A stretch of 64,000 bases of DNA, from the NCBI RefSeq assembly GCF_007489285.1, contig NZ_VLIY01000020.1, forward strand, positions 1 to 64,000. The letters are read 5' to 3'. The notes beneath the pieces are model-generated. The model had not been told where the DNA came from. It did no database searches and saw nothing but the letters and a program-made list of their open reading frames with translations. The stretch is from Skermania sp. ID1734 (GTDB taxonomy: Bacteria > Actinomycetota > Actinomycetes > Mycobacteriales > Mycobacteriaceae). The position numbers and the translations under genes were made by a program. Shown one piece after another: positions 42,649 through 51,940 of this stretch. The first letter of the stretch is position 1. Every line of letters begins with the position of its first letter.

Positions 42649-43389
42649 GTGGACGCCACGCAGCTACGCCAACCCCGCGCCGACCAGGCCCGCCGGGTCG
42701 CCGATGTGCTGCGGCGCCAACTGCACTCCTACGCCCAGGTGCTGCCGACGGAGCAGCAACTGGCAGCCGAGTTCGCGGTGTCGCGCAACAGTGTCCGGGA
42801 GGCGCTGGCCCTGCTCAGGGACGAGGGCCTGATCGAGCGCGGACGGAAGGTTGGCACCCGGATCACGCAGCCCAAGTTCGAGCACGGGCTCGACGTTCTG
42901 CTCGGGCTGCGGGAAACGCTCAAGGGGCACGGGGACGTTCGCAACGAGGTTCGGGTCGCGCAGTTGATCACCCCGCCACCGGCGGTCGCGCGCCGGTTGC
43001 AGCTGCGCGCGAGTGAACGCGCCGTGTACGTCGAACGGCTGCGTTACCTCGGGGATTTGCCGTTGAGCCTGGATTTGACGTACCTGGCGCCCGACATCGG
43101 CCTCGAGGTCATAGCCCGAGACCTCGAGCACAACGACGTGTTCGCGCTGATCGAATCTGTCAGCGGCGACCACCTGGAATCGGCCGACCTTGCGCTGGAA
43201 GCGATTACGGCCGATGCGCACTCCGCGGCGACGTTGCAAGTCCCGGAAGGGGCACCGCTGCTTTTTCTGGAGCGACTCACCCGATTGAGCGGTGAGCGGC
43301 CGGTGGACCTCGAGTACATCCGGATGCGCGGCGACCGAATCACCATGCGCGGCAGTCTTGTCCGAACACCAAGTGAGGAGCAGAGCTGA
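42649..43389 (+). CDS. GntR-family (HutC/UbiC-like sensor) transcriptional regulator
   Basis: The 246-residue regulator has an N-terminal winged helix (LPTEQQLAAEFAVSRNSVRE near 35-54, then ALALLRDEGLIERGRKVGT) and a C-terminal UTRA ligand domain (AVYVERLRYLGDLPLSLDLT near 125). It is probably a ligand-released repressor of the operon it heads. GTG 42649 follows GGAAGGGG at good spacing. The frame is open 13 codons farther but without a site. Its stop overlaps the ferredoxin start (ATGA), so it is co-transcribed with the structural genes. Confidence 0.85.
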   Translation: MDATQLRQPRADQARRVADVLRRQLHSYAQVLPTEQQLAAEFAVSRNSVREALALLRDEGLIERGRKVGTRITQPKFEHGLDVLLGLRETLKGHGDVRNEVRVAQLITPPPAVARRLQLRASERAVYVERLRYLGDLPLSLDLTYLAPDIGLEVIARDLEHNDVFALIESVSGDHLESADLALEAITADAHSAATLQVPEGAPLLFLERLTRLSGERPVDLEYIRMRGDRITMRGSLVRTPSEEQS

Positions 43390-43616
43390 TGGCACTGGTC
43401 AACCAGCGGGTCGATGTCCCAGTGACGATCGACGAATCGCTGTGCATCTCCGGTTGCACATTATGCGTGGAGATCTGCCCGCTCGATTCACTGGCGATCA
43501 ACCCGGACAACGGCAAAGCCTTCATGCACACCGACGAGTGCTGGTACTGCGGGCCGTGTGCGGCGCGCTGTCCCACCGGCGCAGTCACCGTCAACATGCC
43601 ATACCTGCTTCGCTGA
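43389..43616 (+). CDS. Two-cluster ferredoxin, AprB-like
   Basis: The 75-residue ferredoxin has two [4Fe-4S] motifs: CISGCTLCVEICP (Cys spacing 3-2-3, slightly unusual) near 19-31 and CWYCGPCAARCP (2-2-3) near 50-61. The spacing and the ECWYCGPCAARCP block resemble the ferredoxin core of adenylylsulfate reductase beta subunits, without their C-terminal tail. It should pass electrons to the AprA-like flavoprotein encoded at the end of the operon. Confidence 0.85.
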   Translation: MALVNQRVDVPVTIDESLCISGCTLCVEICPLDSLAINPDNGKAFMHTDECWYCGPCAARCPTGAVTVNMPYLLR

Positions 43617-43631
43617 ACCATAAGGACCGCA

Positions 43632-45017
43632 ATGAGATCCCGTGCCACCCCATTCGCCGCTGCCGCGCTGTCATTGTCACTGCTGGCGGCGGGCTGCTCG
43701 CTCGATCGCGCTGACAACGCCGGCGACACCGTGCAGGTAGTCATCGGCTACCAGTCCAAGACCATCAACACCGTCAGTGCGGGGACCTTGCTGCGCGCCA
43801 AGGGCTTCCTCGAACAGCGGCTGCAAAAAATCACCGACGGGGGCGGTGCCAAGTATCACGTCGAGTGGCAGGACTACGACACCGGCGCACCCATAACAGC
43901 GCAGATGGTTGCGGAAAAAATCGACATCGGATCGATGGGCGATTACCCGTTGTTGATCAACGGCTCGCGTACCCAGGCGAACGAGGGATCCACGACGGAG
44001 TTCGTCTCGGTCACCGGGTACAACCCGAAGGGCGCGCTCAACATGGTTGTGGTGCGATCGGATTCGACAGCCACCACCTTGCGGGATCTGGCCGGTAAAA
44101 AGGTTTCGGCGAGCGTGGGCTCAGCCGGGCACGGCACCCTCGTACAGGCGTTGAGTAGAGCCGGAATCGATCCCCAGACCGGCGTTGAGGTGCTCAACCA
44201 GCAACCGCAGATCGGCGCCTCGGCACTGGAATCCGGCCAAGTCAGCGCGCTGTCCCAGTTCGTCGCATGGCCCGGGCTGTTGGTATACCAGAACAAAGCC
44301 AAGCTCCTCTATGACGGCGCAGAATTGAATGTGCCCACCTTCCACGGCGTGGTGGCGCGGCGCGATTACGCGAATAAGCACCCGGAGGTGCTCGACGCCT
44401 TCCTGCAGGCGCAGATCGATGCGACAGATTTCCTGCACGGCAAGCCGCTCGAGGCCGCCGACGTGGTTGCCAAGGATTCGGGCCTGCCGGCGGAGGTCGT
44501 CTACCTGTACAACGGCCCCGGCGGCACGTCGTTCGACCCGACGCTGAAACCCAGTCTGATCGCGGCTTTCAAAGGCGATGTGCAATACCTGAAGTCGATA
44601 GGCAACTTCGCCGACCTTGACATCGATAAGTTCGTCGACGATCAGCCGCTGCGAAAAGTCTTCAGCGAACGCGGCAGCGACTATGCCCGCGCGTTGGCCG
44701 ATCAGGCGAACGAGACGGTGGGCAGCGGAACGGAACTGTGGCTCGACGGGCAGGATCACACGCTGCCGCAGGCTTCCAGCACAGATTTGTTGAGAGCCGT
44801 GAAAGCGGCGCGCGCCCAAGGCAAGTCGGTGCGTGCCGCCTACATCATCGACGCCGAGCTAGGCACCCGGTGGTTCGCCGACAAGTCGGTCTGGGTCCGC
44901 GATGGAGCGAATTACCTGCCCTTCACCACTTCGCCTGCAGCGCAGCGGTATCTGCACGCCCACCCAGGCGCGACCACGGTCTCCTACGAGCAGGCGATCA
45001 CCGAGGTGCGGCAATGA
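43632..45017 (+). CDS. ABC transporter substrate-binding lipoprotein, sulfonate/nitrate type
   Basis: The 461-residue exported lipoprotein has signal peptide 1-20 with lipobox LAAGC (Cys22 region). A periplasmic-binding NMT1/SsuA-like domain follows (VVIGYQSKTINTVSAGTLLR, then AEKIDIGSMGDYPLLINGSR), with a long C-terminal extension (about 330-461) beyond the usual 320 residues. It would bind an aliphatic sulfonate or related anion outside the membrane and deliver it to the permease encoded next. The stop overlaps the permease start (ATGA). Confidence 0.83.
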   Translation: MRSRATPFAAAALSLSLLAAGCSLDRADNAGDTVQVVIGYQSKTINTVSAGTLLRAKGFLEQRLQKITDGGGAKYHVEWQDYDTGAPITAQMVAEKIDIGSMGDYPLLINGSRTQANEGSTTEFVSVTGYNPKGALNMVVVRSDSTATTLRDLAGKKVSASVGSAGHGTLVQALSRAGIDPQTGVEVLNQQPQIGASALESGQVSALSQFVAWPGLLVYQNKAKLLYDGAELNVPTFHGVVARRDYANKHPEVLDAFLQAQIDATDFLHGKPLEAADVVAKDSGLPAEVVYLYNGPGGTSFDPTLKPSLIAAFKGDVQYLKSIGNFADLDIDKFVDDQPLRKVFSERGSDYARALADQANETVGSGTELWLDGQDHTLPQASSTDLLRAVKAARAQGKSVRAAYIIDAELGTRWFADKSVWVRDGANYLPFTTSPAAQRYLHAHPGATTVSYEQAITEVRQ

Positions 45018-45872
45018 CGGCAACGCTGACCACTCTCGAATCCACTGTCCGGCCGCTCGCCGTCGCCGATCCGCCGGTACCGAGACCGTCTCGCCGCTGG
45101 CGATCGCGCACCATCCGCATCGGTTCCGTGCTTGCTGCCGTCACAGCCTGGCAGTTGTTGACGGCCAACGATGTACGGCTGTGGCTTCGATTCGACACCT
45201 TGCCGACCGTCACCGAAATCGCCGCGGCCCTGCGCCGCCAACTCGGCACCGACGTGTACTGGCTCGACCTCGGGCAATCGCTGATTCGGATCCTCACCGG
45301 ATTCGGGCTGGCGGCCGTGATCGGGGTCGCCATGGGCGTGGCTCTGGCACGTTCGAACCTCTTCGCGGATGTGATTGGACCGCTGACCGAACTGGCCCGC
45401 CCGATCCCCGCCATCGCCGTCGTCCCAGTGGCGATCTTGTTGTTCCCCCGTGACGAGGCGGGCATCGTGTTCATCACATTCCTCGCGGCGTTCTTTCCCA
45501 TCATGGTCAGCACCCGGCACGCGGTGCGGGCACTGCCGACGATCTGGGAGGACTCGGTGCGCACGCTCGGTGGCAACCGCTGGGACGTCCTGGTGCGAGT
45601 GGGTGTTGCCGGGCAGCCTGCCCGGAGTCTTCGGCGGACTGTCGGTCGGCATCGGTGTGGCGTGGATCTGCGTGATCTCCGCTGAAATGATCTCCGGTCG
45701 CCTCGGCGTCGGCTACCGGACTTGGCAGGCGTACACGATCGTCGACTATCCGGGGGTTTTCGTCGGCATCATCACCATCGGCGTGTTGGGTTTCGCCACG
45801 TCGGCCGCGGTCGAACTGCTCGGCCGCAGGGTCACTCGGTGGTTGCCGCGGGCGCAGGAAGGAATTCGATGA
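45014..45872 (+). pseudogene. ABC transporter permease (SsuC/TauC type) with a frameshift
   Basis: The frame from ATG 45014 encodes a BPD-type permease (FGLAAVIGVAMGVALARSNL, then the EAA-loop region up to NRWDVLVRV). It then loses homology. The homologous sequence continues in the +1 frame as VLPGSLPGVFGGLSVGIGVA and ends correctly at 45872, overlapping the ATPase start. One extra G in GTGGGTG (45599-45605) explains the shift: removing it restores VRVVLPGS. Full length would be 285 residues with six helices. This is either a true mutation that disables import or a sequencing error. Confidence 0.8.
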
Positions 45873-46603
45873 CAACGGCCATCTCCGCGGCCACCGGCCT
45901 GCGTGTGGACAACGTAACCCTTTCCTACACCGGCGAACCCGTCATCGACAGGCTGTCGCTGGACATCCGGCCCGGCGAGATTCTGGTGCTGACCGGGCCG
46001 TCCGGCTGCGGTAAGTCGACGGTGTTGCGCGCGCTCGCGGGGCTGCTGCGGCCGCAGAGCGGCCGCATTCTCGCCGACGGCACGCCGGTCACCACCACCT
46101 CGCGCGACCGCGCGGTGGTGTTTCAGGACAACGCGTTGCTGCCCTGGCGCACCGTGCGTGGCAACATCGAATTGGCACTGAAGTTGCGCGGCGAACCAAG
46201 GACCCATCGCCGAGCACTCGCCGAGCGATGGATCGAAGAGATCGGTCTCAGCGGATTCGCGGACTACCTGCCCAAGAGCCTTTCCGGCGGCATGCGTCAG
46301 CGCGTGCAACTCGCTCGCGGACTCGCCGGGGCACCCCGCGCGGTGATGATGGACGAGCCCTTCGGTGCGCTCGACACCCAAACGCGCGCAACGATGCAAC
46401 GGTTGCTGATCGACACCTGGCGCACCCACCCGACCACCATCGTCTTCGTCACCCACGACGTCGATGAGGCCTTGCTGCTCGGTGACCGGGTGGCGGTGCT
46501 CGGAAAGTCCGGCCAGCGACTGCGATTGCTGCTCGACATTCCAGAGCCACGCGAGCCCGCAGACCGGCGAGCGTTGCGCGAGCAGATCGTGGCGGCGCTA
46601 TGA
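45869..46603 (+). CDS. ABC transporter ATP-binding protein, SsuB/TauB type
   Basis: The 244-residue ATPase has Walker [10 protein letters not shown] near 47-55, the Q-loop in [11 protein letters not shown] near 92, signature [16 protein letters not shown] near 140, Walker [13 protein letters not shown] near 162, and switch His in [11 protein letters not shown] near 197. It powers the sulfonate-type importer with the two upstream components. Its start overlaps the permease stop and its stop overlaps the flavoprotein start, both as ATGA. Confidence 0.92.
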   Translation: MTTAISAATGLRVDNVTLSYTGEPVIDRLSLDIRPGEILVLTGPSGCGKSTVLRALAGLLRPQSGRILADGTPVTTTSRDRAVVFQDNALLPWRTVRGNIELALKLRGEPRTHRRALAERWIEEIGLSGFADYLPKSLSGGMRQRVQLARGLAGAPRAVMMDEPFGALDTQTRATMQRLLIDTWRTHPTTIVFVTHDVDEALLLGDRVAVLGKSGQRLRLLLDIPEPREPADRRALREQIVAAL

Positions 46604-49290
46604 ACACCGGACCCGAATTACCCATCCCCGCCATCGAAGACGCCGTGCGCATGGACTGCGACGTGCTGGTGATCGGCGGCGGCACCGCCGGAACCATGGC
46701 CGCGCTCACCGCCGCGGAGCACGGTGCCAACGTGCTGTTGCTGGAGAAGGCACATGTTCGGCATTCGGGCGCGCTGGCGATGGGCATGGACGGCGTGAAC
46801 AACGCTGTGATCCCTGGCAAGGCGGAGGCCGAGGACTACGTCGCGGAGATCACGCGGGCCAACGACGGAATTGTCAACCAGCGAACGGTATACCAGACGG
46901 CGACCCGCGGATTCGTTATGGTGCAACGGCTCGAGCGCTATGGCGTGAAGTTCGAAAAGGATTCCTACGGCGAGTATGCCGTTCGGCGCGTCCACCGCTC
47001 CGGCTCCTACGTACTGCCGATGCCCGAAGGCAAGGACATCAAGAAGGCGCTGTACCGCGTCCTGCGGCAACGCAAGATGCGCGAACGGATCCGGATCGAG
47101 AACCGGTTGATGCCGGTTCGGGTGCTCACTGCACAGGGGCGGGCCGTCGGTGCCGCGGCATTGCACACCCGCACCGGCGAGTTCGTCGCGGTGGGAGCCA
47201 AGGCGGTGATCCTGGCGACCGGACCGTGCGGACGGCTGGGTCTGCCCGCCTCCGGGTATTTGTATGGGACGTACGAGAATCCGACGAATGCCGGTGACGG
47301 TTATTCGATGGCCTATCACGCCGGCGCCGAACTCAGCGGAATCGAATGCTTCCAGATCAACCCGCTGATCAAGGATTACAACGGACCGGCCTGTGCGTAC
47401 GTGGCCAACCCGTTCGGCGGTTACCAGGTCAATGCCCGAGGTGAGCGGTTCGTCGACTCCGACTACTGGTCTGGCCAGATGATGGCCGAGGTGAAGCAGG
47501 AGATCGAATCCGCGCGCGGGCCGATCTACCTGAAGGTGTCGCACCTGCCGCCGGAAACACTCGACACCCTCGCGGGAATTCTGCACACGACCGAGCGGCC
47601 CACCCGGGAGACGTTTCATGCCAACCGTGGCCACGATTACGCTACGCACGACATCGAGATGCACATCTCCGAAATCGGCCTGTGCAGCGGCCATTCGGCG
47701 TCGGGGGTGTGGGTGGACGAAAATGCCCGGACCACCGTTGCGGGCCTGTACGCCGCCGGCGACCTCGCCTGCGTGCCGCACAACTACATGATCGGTGCGT
47801 TCGTCTACGGCGATCTGGCCGGTTCGCACGCCGCCTCGACGCTCGCGGATATTCCTGGACCACAAGAGCTTCCGGCCGACCAACTGCGCGACGCGCACGA
47901 GTTGATCTACCGTCCGCTGCGCAACCCGGACGGACCGCCACAGCCGCAGGTCGAGTACAAACTGCGACGCTTCGTCAATGACTATGTCGCACCGCCGAAG
48001 ACGGCGAACAAGCTCAGCATCGCGGTGGAAACCTTCGAGCGGATGCGTGACGAGGTCGCCGGTATGGGGGCCAGGACGGCCCACGAGCTGATGCGCTGCG
48101 CTGAGGTGTCGTTCATTCGCGACTGTGCCGAGATGGCCGCTCGATCGTCGTTGACCCGGACCGAGTCGCGGTGGGGTCTTTATCACGAACGTGCCGATCT
48201 TCCGCAGCGCGACGATGCGCAGTGGCGGTATCACCTGAACCTGCGTAAGCGAGCCGACGGGGAGATGGAGTTCATCAAGCGCCCCGTGGCACCGTATTTC
48301 GTTCCGGTGGCCGGCCTGGAGGATCTGCCGCCCGCCGACCAGCAATCGACGGTGATCGAGCAACCGCCGCTGCTGAGCCAGCGGGCTCCCGCCGAAGCGC
48401 CTGACCGCCAGCCAGCGACCGTGACGCCCGCACCGGCGCCGGAGATCGTGGCGTTGCTGACGCTCGATTCCCCATCTGTGCAGCAACTTTCGCCGTATCT
48501 GTCCGACCCGGACGAACGGGTTAGGGTGGCGGCCATTTCCACGCTCACCGAAAACACGCCGCCGGGTTTCGTGCAAGCGCTGTTGGACCGCTTGCACGAC
48601 GACGCGTCGACCGTTCGCAATGCCGCCGCCGGAGGGCTGCGGGAACTGATCGAAGTGCTGCCGAGCACCGATGGCTTCGCTGATCACCTGGATTCCGCCG
48701 ATCCCGTGGTGCGGGCGGCGATGATCCATCTCTTACGGGCACGGCGCGGCGGAACAGCACGCCAGTTTCGGTCGGCGTTGCGCGATCCCGACCACAGGGT
48801 CCGCATCGAGGCCGTGCAGGCGTTGGTGGCGCTGGATGACTGGCAGACGATTGCCGCCGCCGAGCGCGATGACAACCGCGAGGTCCGCATCAGCGTCGCG
48901 GACGGGCTTGCCACGGTCGCATTGGGTGGCGTCGAGACTGTGCGGCTCCTGACGGCCGACCCCGATCCGCTCGTACGTGCGGCGGCATTGCGTGCCTTTG
49001 CGAGCCTGCGCGCGTCGACGGAAGACGCTGCGACGCTGGTAGGCGCGCTGCATGATTCAGCGTGGCAGGTGCGCCAGGGCGCGGCGCAGGGTCTGGCCGG
49101 CGCAGCGCCCGAGGTCGCGGTGGCCGCCCTGGCGGAGGCGTTGCGCGATCCGCACCTCGACGTTCGTAAGGCCGCGGTGCTCACTCTTGCCAGCTGGCCC
49201 GACGACGGATCTGCTTCGGACGCATTGAAATTCGCGCTAGATGATGCCGACGCCGATGTCCGGGCGTACGCGCGGCGGGCCCTCGGCTGA
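46600..49290 (+). CDS. AprA/fumarate-reductase-like flavoprotein fused to HEAT repeats
   Basis: This 896-residue protein starts with an FAD domain (VLVIGGGTAGTMAALTAAEHG near 22-42, LLLEKAHVRHSGALAMGMDG, and ATGPCGRLGLPASG near 205). Its layout resembles adenylylsulfate reductase alpha more than succinate dehydrogenase (GYQVNARGERFVDSDYWSG, then CSGHSASGVWVDENARTTV). From about residue 615 to the end it carries six or so HEAT-like repeats (LSDPDERVRVAAISTL, LHDSAWQVRQGAAQGL, LRDPHLDVRKAAVLTL). The AprB-like ferredoxin of the same operon is its likely partner. The substrate is unknown; import by the sulfonate-type transporter suggests a sulfur compound. Confidence 0.8.
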   Translation: MNTGPELPIPAIEDAVRMDCDVLVIGGGTAGTMAALTAAEHGANVLLLEKAHVRHSGALAMGMDGVNNAVIPGKAEAEDYVAEITRANDGIVNQRTVYQTATRGFVMVQRLERYGVKFEKDSYGEYAVRRVHRSGSYVLPMPEGKDIKKALYRVLRQRKMRERIRIENRLMPVRVLTAQGRAVGAAALHTRTGEFVAVGAKAVILATGPCGRLGLPASGYLYGTYENPTNAGDGYSMAYHAGAELSGIECFQINPLIKDYNGPACAYVANPFGGYQVNARGERFVDSDYWSGQMMAEVKQEIESARGPIYLKVSHLPPETLDTLAGILHTTERPTRETFHANRGHDYATHDIEMHISEIGLCSGHSASGVWVDENARTTVAGLYAAGDLACVPHNYMIGAFVYGDLAGSHAASTLADIPGPQELPADQLRDAHELIYRPLRNPDGPPQPQVEYKLRRFVNDYVAPPKTANKLSIAVETFERMRDEVAGMGARTAHELMRCAEVSFIRDCAEMAARSSLTRTESRWGLYHERADLPQRDDAQWRYHLNLRKRADGEMEFIKRPVAPYFVPVAGLEDLPPADQQSTVIEQPPLLSQRAPAEAPDRQPATVTPAPAPEIVALLTLDSPSVQQLSPYLSDPDERVRVAAISTLTENTPPGFVQALLDRLHDDASTVRNAAAGGLRELIEVLPSTDGFADHLDSADPVVRAAMIHLLRARRGGTARQFRSALRDPDHRVRIEAVQALVALDDWQTIAAAERDDNREVRISVADGLATVALGGVETVRLLTADPDPLVRAAALRAFASLRASTEDAATLVGALHDSAWQVRQGAAQGLAGAAPEVAVAALAEALRDPHLDVRKAAVLTLASWPDDGSASDALKFALDDADADVRAYARRALG

Positions 49291-49298
49291 ACGCTGGC

Positions 49299-50486
49299 TC
49301 ACCACCGCCGACTCGCCGCCAGCGGGTCGGCGCGGATGGCGCTCAACGAGGTGACCGTCGCGGCGAAATCCTGCACCCGGTTACCAAATCGGCTCATCAC
49401 CACGGTTGTTCCGAACTGTGACTGCAAAGCGTGGCCTTGCGCGCGCAGATATTGATGTGCCACCGGGTCGGCGGTGAACGTTTGGCCACCGAGGATGATG
49501 TGGTCGGGATTGAACACGTCGCGCAGGATGGTCAGCGCTTCCGCGAGCAACTGTGCGCGGTTGACCAACAATTCGTGCGCGCTGTGGTTGCTGCTCAACC
49601 GGTAGAGGCGCTCGATATCGGACGGATCGACCGAGCGAGTGACCAGCCCGGCTTCGACCGCGCGGCGCAGCACCGAGGCGTCACTAGCGGAAACCTCCAG
49701 GCACCCTTTGCGTCCGCATTCACACGGCTGGCCTGACCCGGTGGGGAAGTGGGCAATAGACAGTGGCCCGTTGCTGGGCGAGTACACCTTGCCGTCGACC
49801 ACCAGTGCCAGTCCGACGGTTTGGCGGGAGTAGAAGTACAGGGTGCTCGACGTGGTGCCGACGTGCCGAGTGGCCGGACGGGAACCGAAGAGCAGTTCCG
49901 CGGCGGCCATCGCCTCGACGTGCGCGGCGACGGTGACCGGAACATTCAACGCCTGGCCGAGCACGGCCCCGACGGGCGCGGCCTGCCACCCGAGTCGGGG
50001 ATGGTCTACCTCACCTCTCGTCGGCTCGATCCGCCCACCGGTGGCGACTCCCGCCCACACCAATGTGCGCCGGGAAAACCGGCGTAGAAACTGTGCGGCG
50101 CTGACCGCGATGGTCTCCAGCGCAACCCGCTGGGCGGACTTCGGCGTGACCAGCTCAGCGCCGCCAAGAATCTGCCCGCGCAGGTCGGTGGCCAGGATCC
50201 GGGTTTTGCTGGCGCCGATGTGGATGCCGACCGTGACGAAGCGGCTCTGGTTGACCTCGAAGGGAATTCGTGGCCGACCAACGGCGCCTGGCACGGTCAG
50301 ATCGGCACGTTCCCGCAGCAGGCCGGCGTCCAGGAGCGCGGCGACCGCGCGATTCACGGTCGCCGCGCTCAGCCCGGTGGCCGCCGATACGACGTCGCGG
50401 GTGGTAGGGCTCGACGCCGAGGCGGCGCGCAAGACAACCGCTGCGGGATTGTCGGCAAGAAAGAACCGGGCCGGCACGGTACCCAT
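49299..50486 (-). CDS. ROK-family transcriptional regulator
   Basis: The 395-residue NagC/Mlc-like regulator has an N-terminal winged helix (VVSAATGLSAATVNRAVAAL near 33-52), an actin-like ATPase fold (FVTVGIHIGASKTRILATDL near 83) and the ROK zinc motif CECGRKGCLE near 255. ROK regulators usually sense a sugar or another small ligand. It ends 8 bases from the convergent flavoprotein gene and lies upstream of the ssuD gene on the same strand. Control of the organosulfur genes is plausible but not shown. Confidence 0.82.
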   Translation of the reverse strand: MGTVPARFFLADNPAAVVLRAASASSPTTRDVVSAATGLSAATVNRAVAALLDAGLLRERADLTVPGAVGRPRIPFEVNQSRFVTVGIHIGASKTRILATDLRGQILGGAELVTPKSAQRVALETIAVSAAQFLRRFSRRTLVWAGVATGGRIEPTRGEVDHPRLGWQAAPVGAVLGQALNVPVTVAAHVEAMAAAELLFGSRPATRHVGTTSSTLYFYSRQTVGLALVVDGKVYSPSNGPLSIAHFPTGSGQPCECGRKGCLEVSASDASVLRRAVEAGLVTRSVDPSDIERLYRLSSNHSAHELLVNRAQLLAEALTILRDVFNPDHIILGGQTFTADPVAHQYLRAQGHALQSQFGTTVVMSRFGNRVQDFAATVTSLSAIRADPLAASRRW

Positions 50487-50641
50487 TCAGTCGTCCCGCG
50501 GTTGCCGAACGCCGGCGTGCGCCGGCGGAGCTGGTGTGGTGATGGCGGGCATCGACACACGGTACGACACGTGCGGCAGGTGACTGGCGGTGAGCGGCTG
50601 CGATCGATCGGGGCATGGACGGTGCCGATTGTCCAGGCCGA

Positions 50642-51790
50642 TCAACTGCTCGCAGCGGCGGCAAACGGAGTGCCGACGGCCCGCGTGACCTGGTCCCGGT
50701 TCGGGTGCCGCCACAGCCGACGGCGTTCGAGAATGGGCAGCACGCCTTCACCGAACCAGTACGCCTCTTCCAGGTGCGGATAGCCCGACAAGATGAAGTG
50801 GGTGATGCCTAGCTGTGCGTATTCGACCAGCCGGGCGGCGACCTCTTCGTGGGAACCGACCAGTGCGGTGCCCGCGCCGCCGCGGACCAGCCCGATCCCG
50901 GCCCACAGATTCGGTGCGATCTCGAGCCGCTCCGGGCTCCCGCCGTGCAACTCGAGCATTCGCCGCTGGCCCTCCGACTCACTGCGCGCCAGGTTGGCCT
51001 GCACCCGCTCGATGTCGGCGCCGTCCACCCCGGCAAGCAACCGGTCCGCGACGGCCCAGGCCTCTTCGGCGGTGTCACGGGTGATGACATGAATCCGCAA
51101 GCCGTACTGCAGGATGCGGCCGTTGTCCACCGCTAGACGGCGGATCCACTCGAGCTTCTTGCCCACCGCACGCACCGGTTCGCCCCACGTGAGATAGGTA
51201 TCGGCGTATCGCGCGGCAACCGGCCCGGCGGGTGCCGACGAACCGCCGAAAAAGATCGGCGGGGCCGGATCGGGCCGGTTGTCGAGCAGTGCCTGCTGGA
51301 GGCGGATGTGGTTGCCCTCGAACGTGATCGGCTCACGCGATCGCCACAGTTCACGCACGACGTGGAGGAATTCCCCGGTACGGGCGTATCGCTGCTCCTT
51401 GTCGAGGTAGTCGCCGTAGGCCTGCTGCTCGTGTGGTTCCCCGCCGGTGACGACGTTGAGCAGCAGACGTCCCGCCGAGTGGCGCTGGAAGGTAGCCGCC
51501 ATCTGGGCGGCCAGGGTGGGGCTGATCAGGCCGGGACGAAACGCGACCAGGAATTTCAGCGTTTCGGTGGTGTCGACCATCATCGCCGTCGTGAGCCACG
51601 CGTCTTCGCACCACAGTCCCGTCGGCGTCAGCACCGCCTCGAATCCATTGTCCTCCGCGGCCGCGCCGATCTGGTTCAGGTAACGCAACGTCGCGGGACG
51701 GTCACCGGACATCGGTGTGCCGTGACCGCCGGCGACCAGGCCGCGGGAGTCACCGTAGGTGGGCAGGAACCAGTGAAACGACAGGGTCAT
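50642..51790 (-). CDS. ssuD: FMNH2-dependent alkanesulfonate monooxygenase (SsuD-like)
   Basis: The 382-residue luciferase-like monooxygenase has FHWFLPTYGDSRGL at the N-terminus, VAFRPGLISPTLAAQMAATF near 105 with the conserved Arg, LLLNVVTGGEPHEQQAYGD near 130, and IFFGGSSAPAGPVAARYAD near 195. SsuD cleaves alkanesulfonates to aldehyde and sulfite with reduced FMN from a separate reductase; candidates are encoded at 57547 and 58157. ATG 51790 follows GAAGGAAAG. It is divergent from the SfnB-like gene. Confidence 0.88.
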   Translation of the reverse strand: MTLSFHWFLPTYGDSRGLVAGGHGTPMSGDRPATLRYLNQIGAAAEDNGFEAVLTPTGLWCEDAWLTTAMMVDTTETLKFLVAFRPGLISPTLAAQMAATFQRHSAGRLLLNVVTGGEPHEQQAYGDYLDKEQRYARTGEFLHVVRELWRSREPITFEGNHIRLQQALLDNRPDPAPPIFFGGSSAPAGPVAARYADTYLTWGEPVRAVGKKLEWIRRLAVDNGRILQYGLRIHVITRDTAEEAWAVADRLLAGVDGADIERVQANLARSESEGQRRMLELHGGSPERLEIAPNLWAGIGLVRGGAGTALVGSHEEVAARLVEYAQLGITHFILSGYPHLEEAYWFGEGVLPILERRRLWRHPNRDQVTRAVGTPFAAAASS

Positions 51791-51879
51791 CGGCGCTTTC
51801 CTTCGACGGGTCGGGGAACCTCTGATGGTGCCTGCCGCGTCGTCATCCGTCACGGGTTGAAATCTGGCTGGTTCTAATT

Positions 51880-51889
51880 GATTCGAATC
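51880..51889. promoter_or_regulatory. Palindrome in the divergent ssuD/sfnB-like promoter region
   Basis: GATTCGAATC is a perfect 10-base palindrome 51-60 bases before ATG 51941 and about 90 bases from the ssuD start. It lies in the 150-base gap between the two divergent sulfur genes and could bind a sulfur-starvation regulator. No second copy was noticed. Confidence 0.3.
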
Positions 51890-51940
51890 GTGCTGCGTCA
51901 AACCCGTGCTCGAATAACGCGATTCGGTGATCCTCGGGTG

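Noticed and set aside
46618-48729. A 703-codon minus-strand frame opposite the AprA-like flavoprotein
   Set aside because: Antisense shadow of a strongly supported gene; no start signal and no recognisable domain.
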